A stretch of 10,049 bases of DNA, from the NCBI GenBank assembly GCA_002746425.1, contig NVXB01000018.1, positions 4,037-14,085 on the forward strand, written 5' to 3'. Each line of letters begins with the position of its first letter. Within the stretch, counting starts at the first letter, position 1. The DNA comes from Hyphomicrobiales bacterium. GTDB lineage: Bacteria; Pseudomonadota; Alphaproteobacteria; Rhizobiales; GCA-2746425. Shown here one piece after another: positions 1 through 6,402 of the stretch. A program made the position numbers and the translations under genes. Under the pieces are notes generated by a model. It was given only the letters and a program-made list of their open reading frames with translations, was not told the origin of the DNA and did not search any database.

Positions 1-51
1 TTGCCGGGGGCTTGGGGTTGCTGTGAGCTTGGGGTTGCCGGGTGTTTTAAG
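1..51. repeat. Imperfect 17-bp tandem repeat, about three copies
   Basis: Three consecutive 17-base units lie at 1-17, 18-34 and 35-51. All begin TTGC; units 1 and 2 end in GCTTGGGG, and units 1 and 3 share TTGCCGGG. The 12-base word GCTTGGGGTTGC occurs at 10-21 and 27-38, exactly one period apart. The array touches the window edge, so it may continue to the left. A 17-base period does not keep a reading frame, which argues against a repeated protein segment, although plus frame 1 stays open from base 1 to a stop at 67-69. Confidence 0.5.
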
Positions 52-65
52 CCCGTAATGTGCCT

Positions 66-287
66 CTAGCCTACAAGATACCTATGGTCTGCAAATTGCG
101 TCAGGCCTGCAATACGTTCTAGGTCAGCGATGTGTTTTCGATCTGCAAAATATTGAAGACGCCAAGCGTCATCACCCAGTTTTTGAAGCCTTGATGAAAT
201 TCGCATCGAACAAAAACACCGCAAGCCATACGGGCCACAATCACCCGCGCAAACGGCAACAGCCAAAAAACGCAATGTATTAGTCAC
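66..287 (-). CDS. Doubtful small hypothetical protein
   Basis: An open frame of 73 codons runs from a GTG at 287 to a TAG at 66-68. I do not recognise the protein. The N-terminal third is short and hydrophobic with several cysteines; the rest is charged and helix-like (RLQKLGDDAWRLQ, then ADRKHIADLERIAG). Another start is the ATG at 206, giving about 46 residues. Neither start has a well-spaced ribosome site, and the GTG lies inside the palindrome at 277-294, which more likely belongs to a control region. It could be chance open sequence upstream of the glyoxalase gene. Apart from this frame, the edge repeat and the palindrome, I see nothing else in bases 1-339. Confidence 0.18.
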   Translation of the reverse strand: MTNTLRFLAVAVCAGDCGPYGLRCFCSMRISSRLQKLGDDAWRLQYFADRKHIADLERIAGLTQFADHRYLVG

Positions 288-294
288 CTAATAC
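277..294. promoter_or_regulatory. Perfect 18-bp palindrome upstream of the glyoxalase gene
   Basis: GTATTAG, a 4-base spacer (TCAC) and CTAATAC form a perfect inverted repeat with 7-bp arms. It ends 45 bases before the glyoxalase start codon, a usual place for an operator. The right arm contains TAATAC, a passable -10 hexamer for the plus strand, but I found no convincing -35 at the proper distance. That it binds a dimeric repressor is inference; the regulator is not identified. Confidence 0.4.
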
Positions 295-339
295 CACCAC
301 CTTCCCCATCGGTGATATCAAACCACCGGAGGAGACATT

Positions 340-735
340 ATGACCAAACTTGCCCACAGCATGATCCGGGTTCTGAATGAGGCCGCATCGGTGGCCTTTT
401 ATCAAAGTGCCTTTGGCCTGAAAACCGTCGACCGATTGGATTTCGATGGTTTTACGCTGGTGTATATGGCGCTGCCATCATCAAGTTTCGAACTTGAACT
501 GACCATCAACAAAGACCGCGATACCCCTTATGATTTGGGCGATGGCTACGGCCATATTGCCATCATCGTTGATGATCTTGAGCACAGCCGGGCCATTGTG
601 GCGCAAGCTGGCGCTGCCCCGCGCGATATCGTGGATTTTCGCCCCGGCGGCGAGCGTGTGGCGCGGTTCTTCTTTGTTGCAGACCCGGACGGTTACCAAA
701 TCGAAGTGATCGAAAAGGGCGGACGGTTTCAATAA
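340..735 (+). CDS. gloA: Glyoxalase I-like lactoylglutathione lyase (VOC fold)
   Basis: The family isomerises the hemithioacetal of methylglyoxal and glutathione to S-lactoylglutathione in the cytosol, the first step of methylglyoxal detoxification. The 131-residue protein matches bacterial GloA in length and layout: two beta-alpha-beta-beta-beta modules (about 4-55 and 70-126). The four metal ligands can be placed by pattern at His6 (AHSMIRV), Glu53 (ELELT), His72 (GYGHIAI) and Glu122 (GYQIEVIE). The D-P-D-G-Y near the C-terminus is typical. The ATG at 340 is preceded by a strong GGAGGAG at 328-334. With all four ligands present a real glyoxalase is likely, though a related VOC enzyme with another glutathione adduct as substrate is possible. 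The next gene starts 78 bases downstream on the same strand. Confidence 0.83.
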   Translation: MTKLAHSMIRVLNEAASVAFYQSAFGLKTVDRLDFDGFTLVYMALPSSSFELELTINKDRDTPYDLGDGYGHIAIIVDDLEHSRAIVAQAGAAPRDIVDFRPGGERVARFFFVADPDGYQIEVIEKGGRFQ

Positions 736-813
736 ATACGTACTGCGTAAAGAAACCTAGCCCCAAAAATTGGCCAAAAATAACGGCCGCTCAAACAGTA
801 AATGGAGGAAATT

Positions 814-1128
814 ATGCTGTTTCATCTGGATTTTCATGTCGAGTACGCGGCTGACATGTCGCAAAATGATCTGTTCACCATCTGGGCCGAAGAGGCAGGC
901 GTCGCGCTTGGTGCCAAGGAAGCTGGCGTTGTTGTTGATTTGTGGAAAGCTGTCGGCCAACGCCGCGTTATCGCAATTCTCAAAGTCGAAAGCGCAGAAA
1001 TGCTCGATCAAATCCTGCTCGATCTGCCAATTATGCAGAAAATGGGCCAGCATGTGCACGTAGACGTGACCGCGCTGAGAACCTATGAAGGTTTTGCAGC
1101 CGACGTTAAAGAGCGCCTGGATCGTTAA
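814..1128 (+). CDS. Muconolactone delta-isomerase-like protein
   Basis: The 104-residue protein starts MLFHLDFHV and carries an LWKAVGQRRVIAILKV stretch followed by DQILLDLPIMQKM. This matches the muconolactone isomerase fold (CatC: MLFHV start, LWRIAG, LPLFPYM). CatC interconverts muconolactone and the beta-ketoadipate enol-lactone in catechol degradation. No other catechol or beta-ketoadipate gene is present here, so the true substrate is unknown and the symbol catC is not justified. I chose the ATG at 814 because it has GGAGGAA at 804-810 and gives the family's usual first residues. The ATG at 802 would add four residues and overlap that ribosome site. The protein is slightly longer than CatC, with a charged tail ending KERLDR. 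Confidence 0.72.
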   Translation: MLFHLDFHVEYAADMSQNDLFTIWAEEAGVALGAKEAGVVVDLWKAVGQRRVIAILKVESAEMLDQILLDLPIMQKMGQHVHVDVTALRTYEGFAADVKERLDR

Positions 1129-1158
1129 GGTCTGGATCGCTAGAGTTTAGGATCGCTA
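1119..1158 (+). repeat. Three copies of GGATCGYTA around the stop codon
   Basis: GGATCGTTA (1119-1127), GGATCGCTA (1134-1142) and GGATCGCTA (1150-1158) are spaced 15 and 16 bases apart. The first copy holds the last codons and stop of the isomerase-like gene; the other two follow it, so the gene end appears to have been copied twice. Short tandem duplication by replication slippage explains this most simply. Confidence 0.55.
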
Positions 1159-1180
1159 AACACCAATAGGAGACATTCGA

Positions 1181-1552
1181 ATGTGCCAGCTTTTTATAGA
1201 CGCTGATCCTGCTCTTTGGACGTCTCACACCCGCTCGTTTCGTATGGACGGGATGGTCACCAGCGTGCGCCTGGAAGAGCTTTTCTGGCGCACATTGGAA
1301 ACAATTGGTGAGCGCGACGGCCTAAGCGTCCCGCAATTGCTGCACCGGCTTTATAATGAAAGCCTGGATGCGGGCCATGATCTTGGCAATTTCACCTCTT
1401 TTTTGCGCGTGTGCTGCCTGCGCTATATCGATCTGCAAATGCGCGGCCTTATCCCCGCGCAAACGCATGTGAAATTGTCGATGCTGCCCGCCACCGATAT
1501 TTTGTCGCTGGAAGCAAATGAGCGCGCCAAAGCGGCCCCCAAATTGATCTAG
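1181..1552 (+). CDS. Ribbon-helix-helix domain protein (RHH_4 type)
   Basis: The 123-residue protein begins MCQLFIDADP, then has a basic strand and two helices: RSFRMDGMVTSVRLEELFW (about 19-36) followed by RTLETIGERDGLSVPQLLHRLYNE (37-60). This is the pattern of small ribbon-helix-helix proteins in Alphaproteobacteria that start MC..F, sometimes named aryl-sulfate sulfotransferase by mistake. A conserved FTSFLRVCCLRYI helix follows (71-83). Such folds usually dimerise and bind DNA through the beta ribbon; the target is unknown. AGGAGA at 1168-1173 supports the ATG at 1181. The gene is 52 bases after the isomerase-like gene on the same strand, so read-through from it is possible. It ends 20 bases from the convergent aldo/keto reductase. 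Confidence 0.72.
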   Translation: MCQLFIDADPALWTSHTRSFRMDGMVTSVRLEELFWRTLETIGERDGLSVPQLLHRLYNESLDAGHDLGNFTSFLRVCCLRYIDLQMRGLIPAQTHVKLSMLPATDILSLEANERAKAAPKLI

Positions 1553-1572
1553 CCCAAGCCTCTGCCGCAGAC

Positions 1573-2610
1573 TTAGGTTCCAAGCCGTTTCCAGACATCC
1601 ATATCGCACCAATCCTGCAAGAAATTATACGGATAGCCCAACGGCCCGCCTGACGAGGCCTGCGTCAATTGCGCAAGATCATCGCTTTGCAACACAAGAT
1701 CAGCCGCCGCCAGATTATCCGCCAATTGCGCAACGCTGCGCGCACCCAGCAAAATGGACGCCACGCCGGGGCGAGAGGAAAGCCAGGCAAGTGCGACATG
1801 GGCCGATGGCCTGTTATGCCGATCCGCAACTGCCTGAAGTTCCTTGAGAATTGCGTAAGTGCGGTTGGTGTTTCGCAAATCATAAGCCTCCACGCCCCGG
1901 TTGGGATCTTCGCCAAGGCGGCTTGCGCCGCTGGGCTGCGCATCGGCGGTGTATTTGCCAGTTAGCCACCCGCCACCAAGCGGCGACCAAGGCGTCAGCG
2001 CGATGCCCGCTTCAAGGCAACACGGCAGCACCTCCAGCTCAATCCCGCGCTCCAGCAGATTATATTGCGGTTGCAGCGCCACAGGCAGCGGATAGCCACC
2101 CGCACTGGCGGTGGAGATAATTTTTTGCAGCTGCCAACCGCTGACATTGGACCAGGCGATGTTGTGGATTTTACCGACGCTCACCAGATCACTCAGCGTG
2201 GCAAGAGTTTCCGCAATATCCGTATGCCTGTCCCAGCCATGGATGAAATAGACATCAATCGCATCAATGCGCAGGCGCTTTAGGCTGGCATTAACGCTGC
2301 GAACAAGACTGCGGCGAGAGGCCCCATGGCTGCCAGCAGGCGGAGCAAACCGGCCCTTGGTTGCGATAATAAGATCGTCCATACCGCCGCGCTCCCGGCC
2401 CCACAAGCCGATAATCTCTTCGGACAGGCCATTGCCATAAGCGTCTGCCGTATCAATAAAAGTGCCGCCATGTTCGACAAACAAATCGAGCTGTTTAGAA
2501 GCCTCGGCCTCGTTGGTCTCGACACCAAATGTCATGGTCCCGAGGGCAAATTTGGACACCAGCGGGCCATTTTTGCCAAGCGGGTTCAACACCATTGCTG
2601 TGTGCGTCAT
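1573..2610 (-). CDS. Aldo/keto reductase
   Basis: This predicted cytosolic oxidoreductase reduces aldehydes or ketones with NADPH. The 345-residue protein has the TIM-barrel family's catalytic tetrad in order: Asp53 and Tyr58 (FIDTADAYG), Lys85 (IATKG) and His124 (YFIHGWD). Later family marks are the LQPQYNLLERGIE strand (Gln-Tyr-Asn-Leu) and TPWSPLGGGWLTGKY with the loop that contacts the cofactor, then the C-terminal SILLGARSVAQLADNL phosphate-binding part. Length fits the large AKR type (about 320-350). The ATG at 2610 has AGGAGAT five bases upstream (2615-2621 on this strand); frames further upstream lack a ribosome site. The gene is divergent from a LysR regulator, which likely controls it. 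The natural substrate cannot be read from the sequence. Confidence 0.9.
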   Translation of the reverse strand: MTHTAMVLNPLGKNGPLVSKFALGTMTFGVETNEAEASKQLDLFVEHGGTFIDTADAYGNGLSEEIIGLWGRERGGMDDLIIATKGRFAPPAGSHGASRRSLVRSVNASLKRLRIDAIDVYFIHGWDRHTDIAETLATLSDLVSVGKIHNIAWSNVSGWQLQKIISTASAGGYPLPVALQPQYNLLERGIELEVLPCCLEAGIALTPWSPLGGGWLTGKYTADAQPSGASRLGEDPNRGVEAYDLRNTNRTYAILKELQAVADRHNRPSAHVALAWLSSRPGVASILLGARSVAQLADNLAAADLVLQSDDLAQLTQASSGGPLGYPYNFLQDWCDMDVWKRLGT

Positions 2611-2749
2611 AAAAATCTCCTGTTGAAATGTGCCGTGTCTGAAACTGGGGCCATAACCGAGCCACCTGCCAGATATCAGCGCTTGACCTGCACCAAACAT
2701 AGGGAGCATTTAGGTCCTATGGAATGATGCGAAATGAACAGGTCTTTGC
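2611..2749. promoter_or_regulatory. Divergent promoter region between reductase and LysR genes
   Basis: This 139-base gap separates the start of the aldo/keto reductase from the divergent LysR gene. CATAGG at 2698-2703 and CCTATG at 2716-2721 form an inverted repeat with a 12-base spacer, a possible LysR-type site. TTGACC at 2683-2688 with CATTTA at 2707-2712 (18-base spacer) is a weak promoter candidate for the LysR gene. I found no convincing promoter for the reductase. Confidence 0.35.
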
Positions 2750-3583
2750 ATGAATGAAACGAACGTCAATTGGGATGACCTCCTGCTTTTTCTCGTGGTG
2801 GCGCGTGAGGGCGGCCTGTCTCCGGCGGCCAGAACCACCCGGCGCAGCGCGGCAACATTGGGGCGGCGCATGCTGGCGCTTGAGCGATCCATGGGGCGCG
2901 AGCTGTTCATTCGCCACGAGCGCGGCTATGAGCTGACAGCTGAGGCGCGCAAGCTGTTTGATGAATTGAGCGAGATTGAAACCCGCATTGTGCGGCTAAC
3001 TGAAGCGCCCGGCGAGCAAGAGCGACCGCTGGTAAAAATCTCCGCAGGCACCTGGACGACACTAATGTTGCTTGAAAAACTCGACGATATCACCGGCACG
3101 CCCGCCGATATCCGGCTGCGCTTTATCTCGGCAGAAAACATTCTGGACATTCCCCGCCGAGAAATCGTCATCGGGTTTCGCAACCAGCGCCCCAATGACG
3201 AAAGCCTGGCGGGCCGCAAACTATCGCGGGTCGAGTTTGCCCCCTATGCCAGCGCCAACACGAGTGCGGATGCGCCCCAACGCTGGATCAAAGTGCTGGC
3301 CGACACGCCATCTGCCCGTTGGCTGGATAAAACCATCGGCAATGACGCTCTTTGCGAGGTCAACGCCCCGCGCAATAGTCTGGATTTAGCGCTGGCGGGC
3401 AAAGGCATCGCCCTGTTGCCCACCTTCATCGGCGATGCACACAAAAAATTGCAGCGAACCGGCAGCACCATTGCCGAATTGGCCCACGATCAATGGATTG
3501 TCACCCATCAAGATGACCGTCACCTACCGCAAGTCCGGCGCACAATAGACCGACTCTGTCACGTGCTTCAGCGCTCTGTTTAA
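2750..3583 (+). CDS. LysR-family transcriptional regulator
   Basis: The 277-residue DNA-binding protein has an N-terminal winged helix-turn-helix at about 8-67 (VNWDDLLLFLVVAREGGLS, then a TLGRRMLALERSMGRELF scaffold), a linker helix to about 90 and an effector domain from 93 on. The WDDL..FL.VAR..GLS opening and RR-ALE core are typical of one LysR subgroup. The effector part is short, and the SPAARTTRRSAATL recognition region is unusually rich in Arg and Ala. The ATG at 2750 has only a weak AGG ribosome site at 2740-2742. The gene is divergent from the aldo/keto reductase, the classic arrangement for a regulator and its target. It ends 10 bases before the convergent second LysR gene. The co-inducer is unknown. 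Confidence 0.85.
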   Translation: MNETNVNWDDLLLFLVVAREGGLSPAARTTRRSAATLGRRMLALERSMGRELFIRHERGYELTAEARKLFDELSEIETRIVRLTEAPGEQERPLVKISAGTWTTLMLLEKLDDITGTPADIRLRFISAENILDIPRREIVIGFRNQRPNDESLAGRKLSRVEFAPYASANTSADAPQRWIKVLADTPSARWLDKTIGNDALCEVNAPRNSLDLALAGKGIALLPTFIGDAHKKLQRTGSTIAELAHDQWIVTHQDDRHLPQVRRTIDRLCHVLQRSV

Positions 3584-3593
3584 ACGCAAGCTA

Positions 3594-4460
3594 TCAGCTT
3601 AATCCGGCCAGCCAACGCGCAAAGCTCTTCGCCTTTTGCGAAAGCTCTTTGTGGTGCAGCAGATAATATCCAAGTTTTGGCGTTTGCTGCCGAAACAGAG
3701 CGACCAAAACACCCGTTTGCACATCTTTTTCGACCAACGCCCAGGATTGCACCGAAATCCCATGGCCAGCCCTCACTGCGGAAATCACCAAGGAATTATT
3801 GGGATAAGATCGGTTTTGATGCGCCCCAAAATCTATGTTTTGGCTGTTGGCCCATTGGCGATGTTCCTCGCGCCCATCTTCAAACAACCACGTCGCACTT
3901 GTTAGACTGGCGATGTCATCGCTCTTCTCAAAACCAGCCAAACCGGCAGCTGCAACGACGGTATAATCTGCCGATGCGATCATACGCGCGTCACCTTCTG
4001 GCCAGTCGCCATGGCCATAGCGGATGGCAAGGTCGTGATTGCCGCGCGACAGGTCCACTGACTTAATGGAAGGCGAAAGATCAATCTCGATATCGGGATA
4101 CAGCGCCCAAAAATCCGGCAATCGCGGTATCAACCAGTTTTCAGCGAAAGCCGGGGTCAGCGCCACACGAACGGGCCGGTTTGAGATACGCGATTGCATA
4201 TCTTCGACAACATTCTGGATTTTCTCAAACCCATCCGACAACCCCACAGCAAGGCTCGCGCCAGCCTGCGTCGTTGTAATGCTGTGCCCACTGCGAACAA
4301 CCAACGCAGTATCAAAAAACGCCTCCAACTTGCGCACTTGCTGGCGCAGGGCTGCATCGGTGACATTCAGCTCCCGCGCGGCGGCGACATAGCTTTGGTG
4401 GCGCGCCACTGCTTCAAACGCGCGAAGGGCATGCAAAGAGGGTATTCGGTTCCAATCCAT
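3594..4460 (-). CDS. LysR-family transcriptional regulator, GcvA type
   Basis: The 288-residue regulator opens NRIPSLHALRAFEAVARH, the signature start of the GcvA/AmpR subgroup. The winged helix-turn-helix is at about 10-68 (SYVAAARELNVTDAALRQQVRKLE) and the periplasmic-binding-protein-like effector domain at about 93-288, with the family's F..NWL.PRLP.F...YPDI.I stretch at 105-128. It is divergent from a LysE-family exporter, the arrangement known for LysG/LysE and many amino-acid exporters, so it probably controls that exporter and itself. No Shine-Dalgarno precedes the ATG at 4460, and a good -10 box lies only five bases before it, so the mRNA may be leaderless. The name GcvA is not assigned because no glycine-cleavage genes are nearby. 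Confidence 0.88.
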   Translation of the reverse strand: MDWNRIPSLHALRAFEAVARHQSYVAAARELNVTDAALRQQVRKLEAFFDTALVVRSGHSITTTQAGASLAVGLSDGFEKIQNVVEDMQSRISNRPVRVALTPAFAENWLIPRLPDFWALYPDIEIDLSPSIKSVDLSRGNHDLAIRYGHGDWPEGDARMIASADYTVVAAAGLAGFEKSDDIASLTSATWLFEDGREEHRQWANSQNIDFGAHQNRSYPNNSLVISAVRAGHGISVQSWALVEKDVQTGVLVALFRQQTPKLGYYLLHHKELSQKAKSFARWLAGLS

Positions 4461-4465
4461 GACGC

Positions 4466-4507
4466 ATCATAACGTAGTTTTACTACGGTTCAATATATCT
4501 TTATGAC
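4466..4507. promoter_or_regulatory. Overlapping lysR/lysE promoters with a shared palindrome
   Basis: The inverted repeat CGTAGTTTTACTACG (4473-4487; 6-bp arms, 3-base centre) is the likely operator. On the minus strand TTGAAC (4488-4493) and TATGAT (4466-4471), 16 bases apart, form a good promoter for the LysR gene; the palindrome fills the spacer. On the plus strand TTTACT (4479-4484) and TATGAC (4502-4507), 17 bases apart, form a plausible promoter for the exporter, its -35 inside the palindrome. A regulator bound here would affect both genes. Confidence 0.5.
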
Positions 4508-4565
4508 GTGAAAAATCCTTTGTCATTTGCTACCCCACCAACAACACAATTTGAGGAGCAAAAAC

Positions 4566-5183
4566 ATGTCACTGGAAATTTGGTTTGCATTGGTCGCGGC
4601 GACCGCCGCACTGCTTATCGTCCCCGGCCCGGTGGTGATGCTGTTGTTCAGCCAAACGCTGGCCCATGGCCGCGCCGTATCGTCGGCCGCCATTCCCGGC
4701 GTTGTGTTGGGCGACTTTTGCGCCATGAGCCTTTCGCTGGCCGGTGCGGGTGCCCTGCTCGCGGCTTCAACGCAGCTGTTTACGCTCCTCAAAATTTGCG
4801 GTGCGGCTTATCTCATCTGGCTCGGTATCAAAATATGGCGCACGGGCTTGGCGCCAATGGACGTGGTGGCTGATAAGGGCCAGCACAGCCCGTGGAGTAT
4901 TTTCCGCCAAGCCTTTGTGGTAACGGCGCTAAACCCCAAAGACATTGTTTTCTTTGTCGCGTTTCTTCCCCAATTTGTTGACCCGCAACAGCCCGCCATG
5001 ATGCAGCTCGTGCTGATCGAAGCGACATTTCTGGCGATGGTCATCATCAGCACATCGACGTGGATTTTCATCGGAGGCCGCCTGCGTGCCGGGTTAAAAA
5101 ACCCAAAAGCGCTATCGATCCTCAATAAATGCGGTGCGGGTGCGCTGATAGGTGCTGGCGGGCTAACGGCCTTCGCCCGTTGA
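4566..5183 (+). CDS. LysE/RhtB-family exporter
   Basis: This inner-membrane exporter of the LysE superfamily moves amino acids or related small molecules out of the cell. The 205-residue protein has about six hydrophobic segments and the family marks: IVPGPVVMLL at 18-27 (Pro-Gly-Pro), the GVVLGD at 45-50, AAYLIWLGIKIW at 80-91 and ALNPKDIVFFVAFLPQF at 121-137. Length is standard (about 200-215). GAGGAG at 4553-4558 selects the ATG at 4566; an upstream in-frame start at 4527 has no such site. It is divergent from the GcvA-type LysR gene and is followed 30 bases later by a VOC-fold gene on the same strand. The substrate cannot be read from the sequence. Confidence 0.9.
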   Translation: MSLEIWFALVAATAALLIVPGPVVMLLFSQTLAHGRAVSSAAIPGVVLGDFCAMSLSLAGAGALLAASTQLFTLLKICGAAYLIWLGIKIWRTGLAPMDVVADKGQHSPWSIFRQAFVVTALNPKDIVFFVAFLPQFVDPQQPAMMQLVLIEATFLAMVIISTSTWIFIGGRLRAGLKNPKALSILNKCGAGALIGAGGLTAFAR

Positions 5184-5213
5184 TTTTGTGGCCATTTGAA
5201 AAGGCAGTTCGAT

Positions 5214-5624
5214 ATGCATGAAACACAGGGCGACGACATTGGAATTCTGACCCAAACCTTTGGCATAATCCTTGGAACCGAGCGCTATGAGGACTGCGTA
5301 GGTTTCTATCGTGACACGCTGGGTCTGCCCGTTTGGTTCGAGAAGACGGGATTAGTTTGTCTACGGTTTGGCGATGGCTATTTGATGATTGAAACCGGCG
5401 GTATCGCGCGGCCACAGCGCAAATCCAACTCCGAAAACCCAACCATGCTGCGCTTTAACGTTGCCGATGTTCCCAAAGCCGCCGCTGTGCTGGAACGCAA
5501 AGGCGTGCCCGTAAATGTCACCAAATATGAGTGGGGCATTGTCGGCACATTCATGGACCCAGATGGCAATGCCTGCGAGTTAAAAGACGCCGATGACCCG
5601 TTCTTTGCGTCTGATAAAGCTTAG
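5214..5624 (+). CDS. VOC-family protein without the usual histidine ligands
   Basis: The 136-residue protein has the two-module glyoxalase/bleomycin-resistance fold: CVGFYRDTLGLPVWFEK (28-44), YLMIETGG (56-63), MLRFNVADVPKAAAVLERKG (78-97) and the GTFMDPDGNACELKD ending (111-125). Glu60 and Glu122 sit at the two usual glutamate ligand positions, but the two histidine positions are not histidine (around Thr15-Gly17 and Arg80-Asn82). Classical glyoxalase activity is therefore unlikely; it may bind or act on a different small molecule. The ATG at 5214 has AAAAGG at 5199-5204; a TTG at 5196 is less likely. The gene lies 30 bases after the LysE-type exporter with no terminator between, so one transcript is likely. 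Confidence 0.78.
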   Translation: MHETQGDDIGILTQTFGIILGTERYEDCVGFYRDTLGLPVWFEKTGLVCLRFGDGYLMIETGGIARPQRKSNSENPTMLRFNVADVPKAAAVLERKGVPVNVTKYEWGIVGTFMDPDGNACELKDADDPFFASDKA

Positions 5625-5763
5625 TGGCAGCGCTACTCAACGCGGTAAGCCGCTTATGCCAATATCTAAATTCTTATTTTTCGTCCTAGCTCTTGACCTC
5701 AGGTGAACTTGAAGTGGTATTCAACGGTAATGAGGCCCATAGAACAAGAGATCAAAACCGTAA
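5625..5763 (+). promoter_or_regulatory. Gap with a possible promoter for the methyltransferase
   Basis: TTGACC at 5693-5698 and GGTATT at 5716-5721, 17 bases apart, make a plausible promoter; transcription would start about 35 bases before the ATG. Upstream, the small stem GCGG-TAAG-CCGC (5642-5653) and a later T-rich stretch (5670-5682) might weakly end transcription from the VOC gene, but this is not a convincing terminator. Confidence 0.35.
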
Positions 5764-6402
5764 ATGGATGAAGAATTCTGGCAATCGCGCTGGCGCGAAA
5801 ATAGAACCGGCTTTCACGAGGAACAGCCAAATGATTTGCTCGTGAATCATATCCATCACCTAAACCTTCAGGAAGGCGATGCGGTATTTGTTCCCTTATG
5901 CGGCAAAACCATTGATCTGGATTGGCTGTTGTCACAAAAAATTCGCGTTATTGGCGCGGAGTTCAGCGCCAAAGCGGTTGAGGCCGTGTTTGCGCGGCAA
6001 AACCTGATTCCTGACATCACCAGCGCTGGGTCGCTTCTGCGCTACAGCGGCGGATCTCTTGTGATATTTGTTGGCGACATTTTTAAACTGGATGCAGAGA
6101 GTTTGGGCAAAGTTGACGCGGTCTATGACCGTGCGGCCCTCGTCGCACTACCTCCTGCCACACGCGCAAAATACGCGCCTCATATGATCAACCTCACAAA
6201 TAGCGCACCGCAATTGCTGATAGCTTTTGACTACGACCAACAACAGATGGACGGGCCTCCCTTCTCGGTTCCAGGCAAAGAAATCCAACACCTTTATGAG
6301 GGTCATTACAAATTGGAGGCACTTGCCAGCCAAAAAATATCCGGGCGGCTCTCAGAGCGTTGTCAGGGTGATGAGAACACATGGCTTCTTAAGCCGAAAT
6401 AG
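5764..6402 (+). CDS. tpm: Thiopurine S-methyltransferase-like protein
   Basis: This cytosolic SAM-dependent methyltransferase belongs to the TPMT family, whose bacterial members methylate thiols and have been linked to methylation of selenium and tellurium compounds. The 212-residue protein shows the family marks in order: FWQSRWRENRTGFHEEQPN (5-23), the SAM-binding VFVPLCGKTIDLDWL (41-55), VIGAEFSAKAV (62-72), GDIFKL (104-109), DAVYDRAALVALP (118-130) and FDYDQQQMDGPPFSV (155-169). Length matches the bacterial form (about 210-220). The ATG at 5764 gives the usual MDxxFW opening; a second ATG at 5768 is out of frame. The ribosome site is weak (an AAGAGA-like stretch far upstream). It stands alone, with its own possible promoter. 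Confidence 0.88.
   Translation: MDEEFWQSRWRENRTGFHEEQPNDLLVNHIHHLNLQEGDAVFVPLCGKTIDLDWLLSQKIRVIGAEFSAKAVEAVFARQNLIPDITSAGSLLRYSGGSLVIFVGDIFKLDAESLGKVDAVYDRAALVALPPATRAKYAPHMINLTNSAPQLLIAFDYDQQQMDGPPFSVPGKEIQHLYEGHYKLEALASQKISGRLSERCQGDENTWLLKPK

Noticed and set aside
66..140. A possible tRNA because of a GTTCTAGGTC stretch near 116-125
   Set aside because: No matching acceptor stem, D arm or anticodon arm could be found on either strand.
770..790. GGCC...GGCC around an A-rich stretch before the isomerase-like gene
   Set aside because: The arms are only 4 bp and GGCC is self-complementary, so chance is likely.
1561..1571. TCTGCCGCAGA between the convergent ribbon-helix-helix and reductase genes, as a terminator
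   Set aside because: The arms are 5 bp with a one-base centre, too tight to fold as a stem-loop, and no T tract follows.
2326..2727. A 133-codon plus-strand frame antisense to the start of the aldo/keto reductase
   Set aside because: It covers the catalytic Asp-Tyr-Lys part of the reductase in reverse and has no start signal.
3677..4066. A 129-codon plus-strand frame antisense to the GcvA-type regulator
   Set aside because: The regulator on the minus strand is full length with clear domains; the plus frame lacks a ribosome site and family features.
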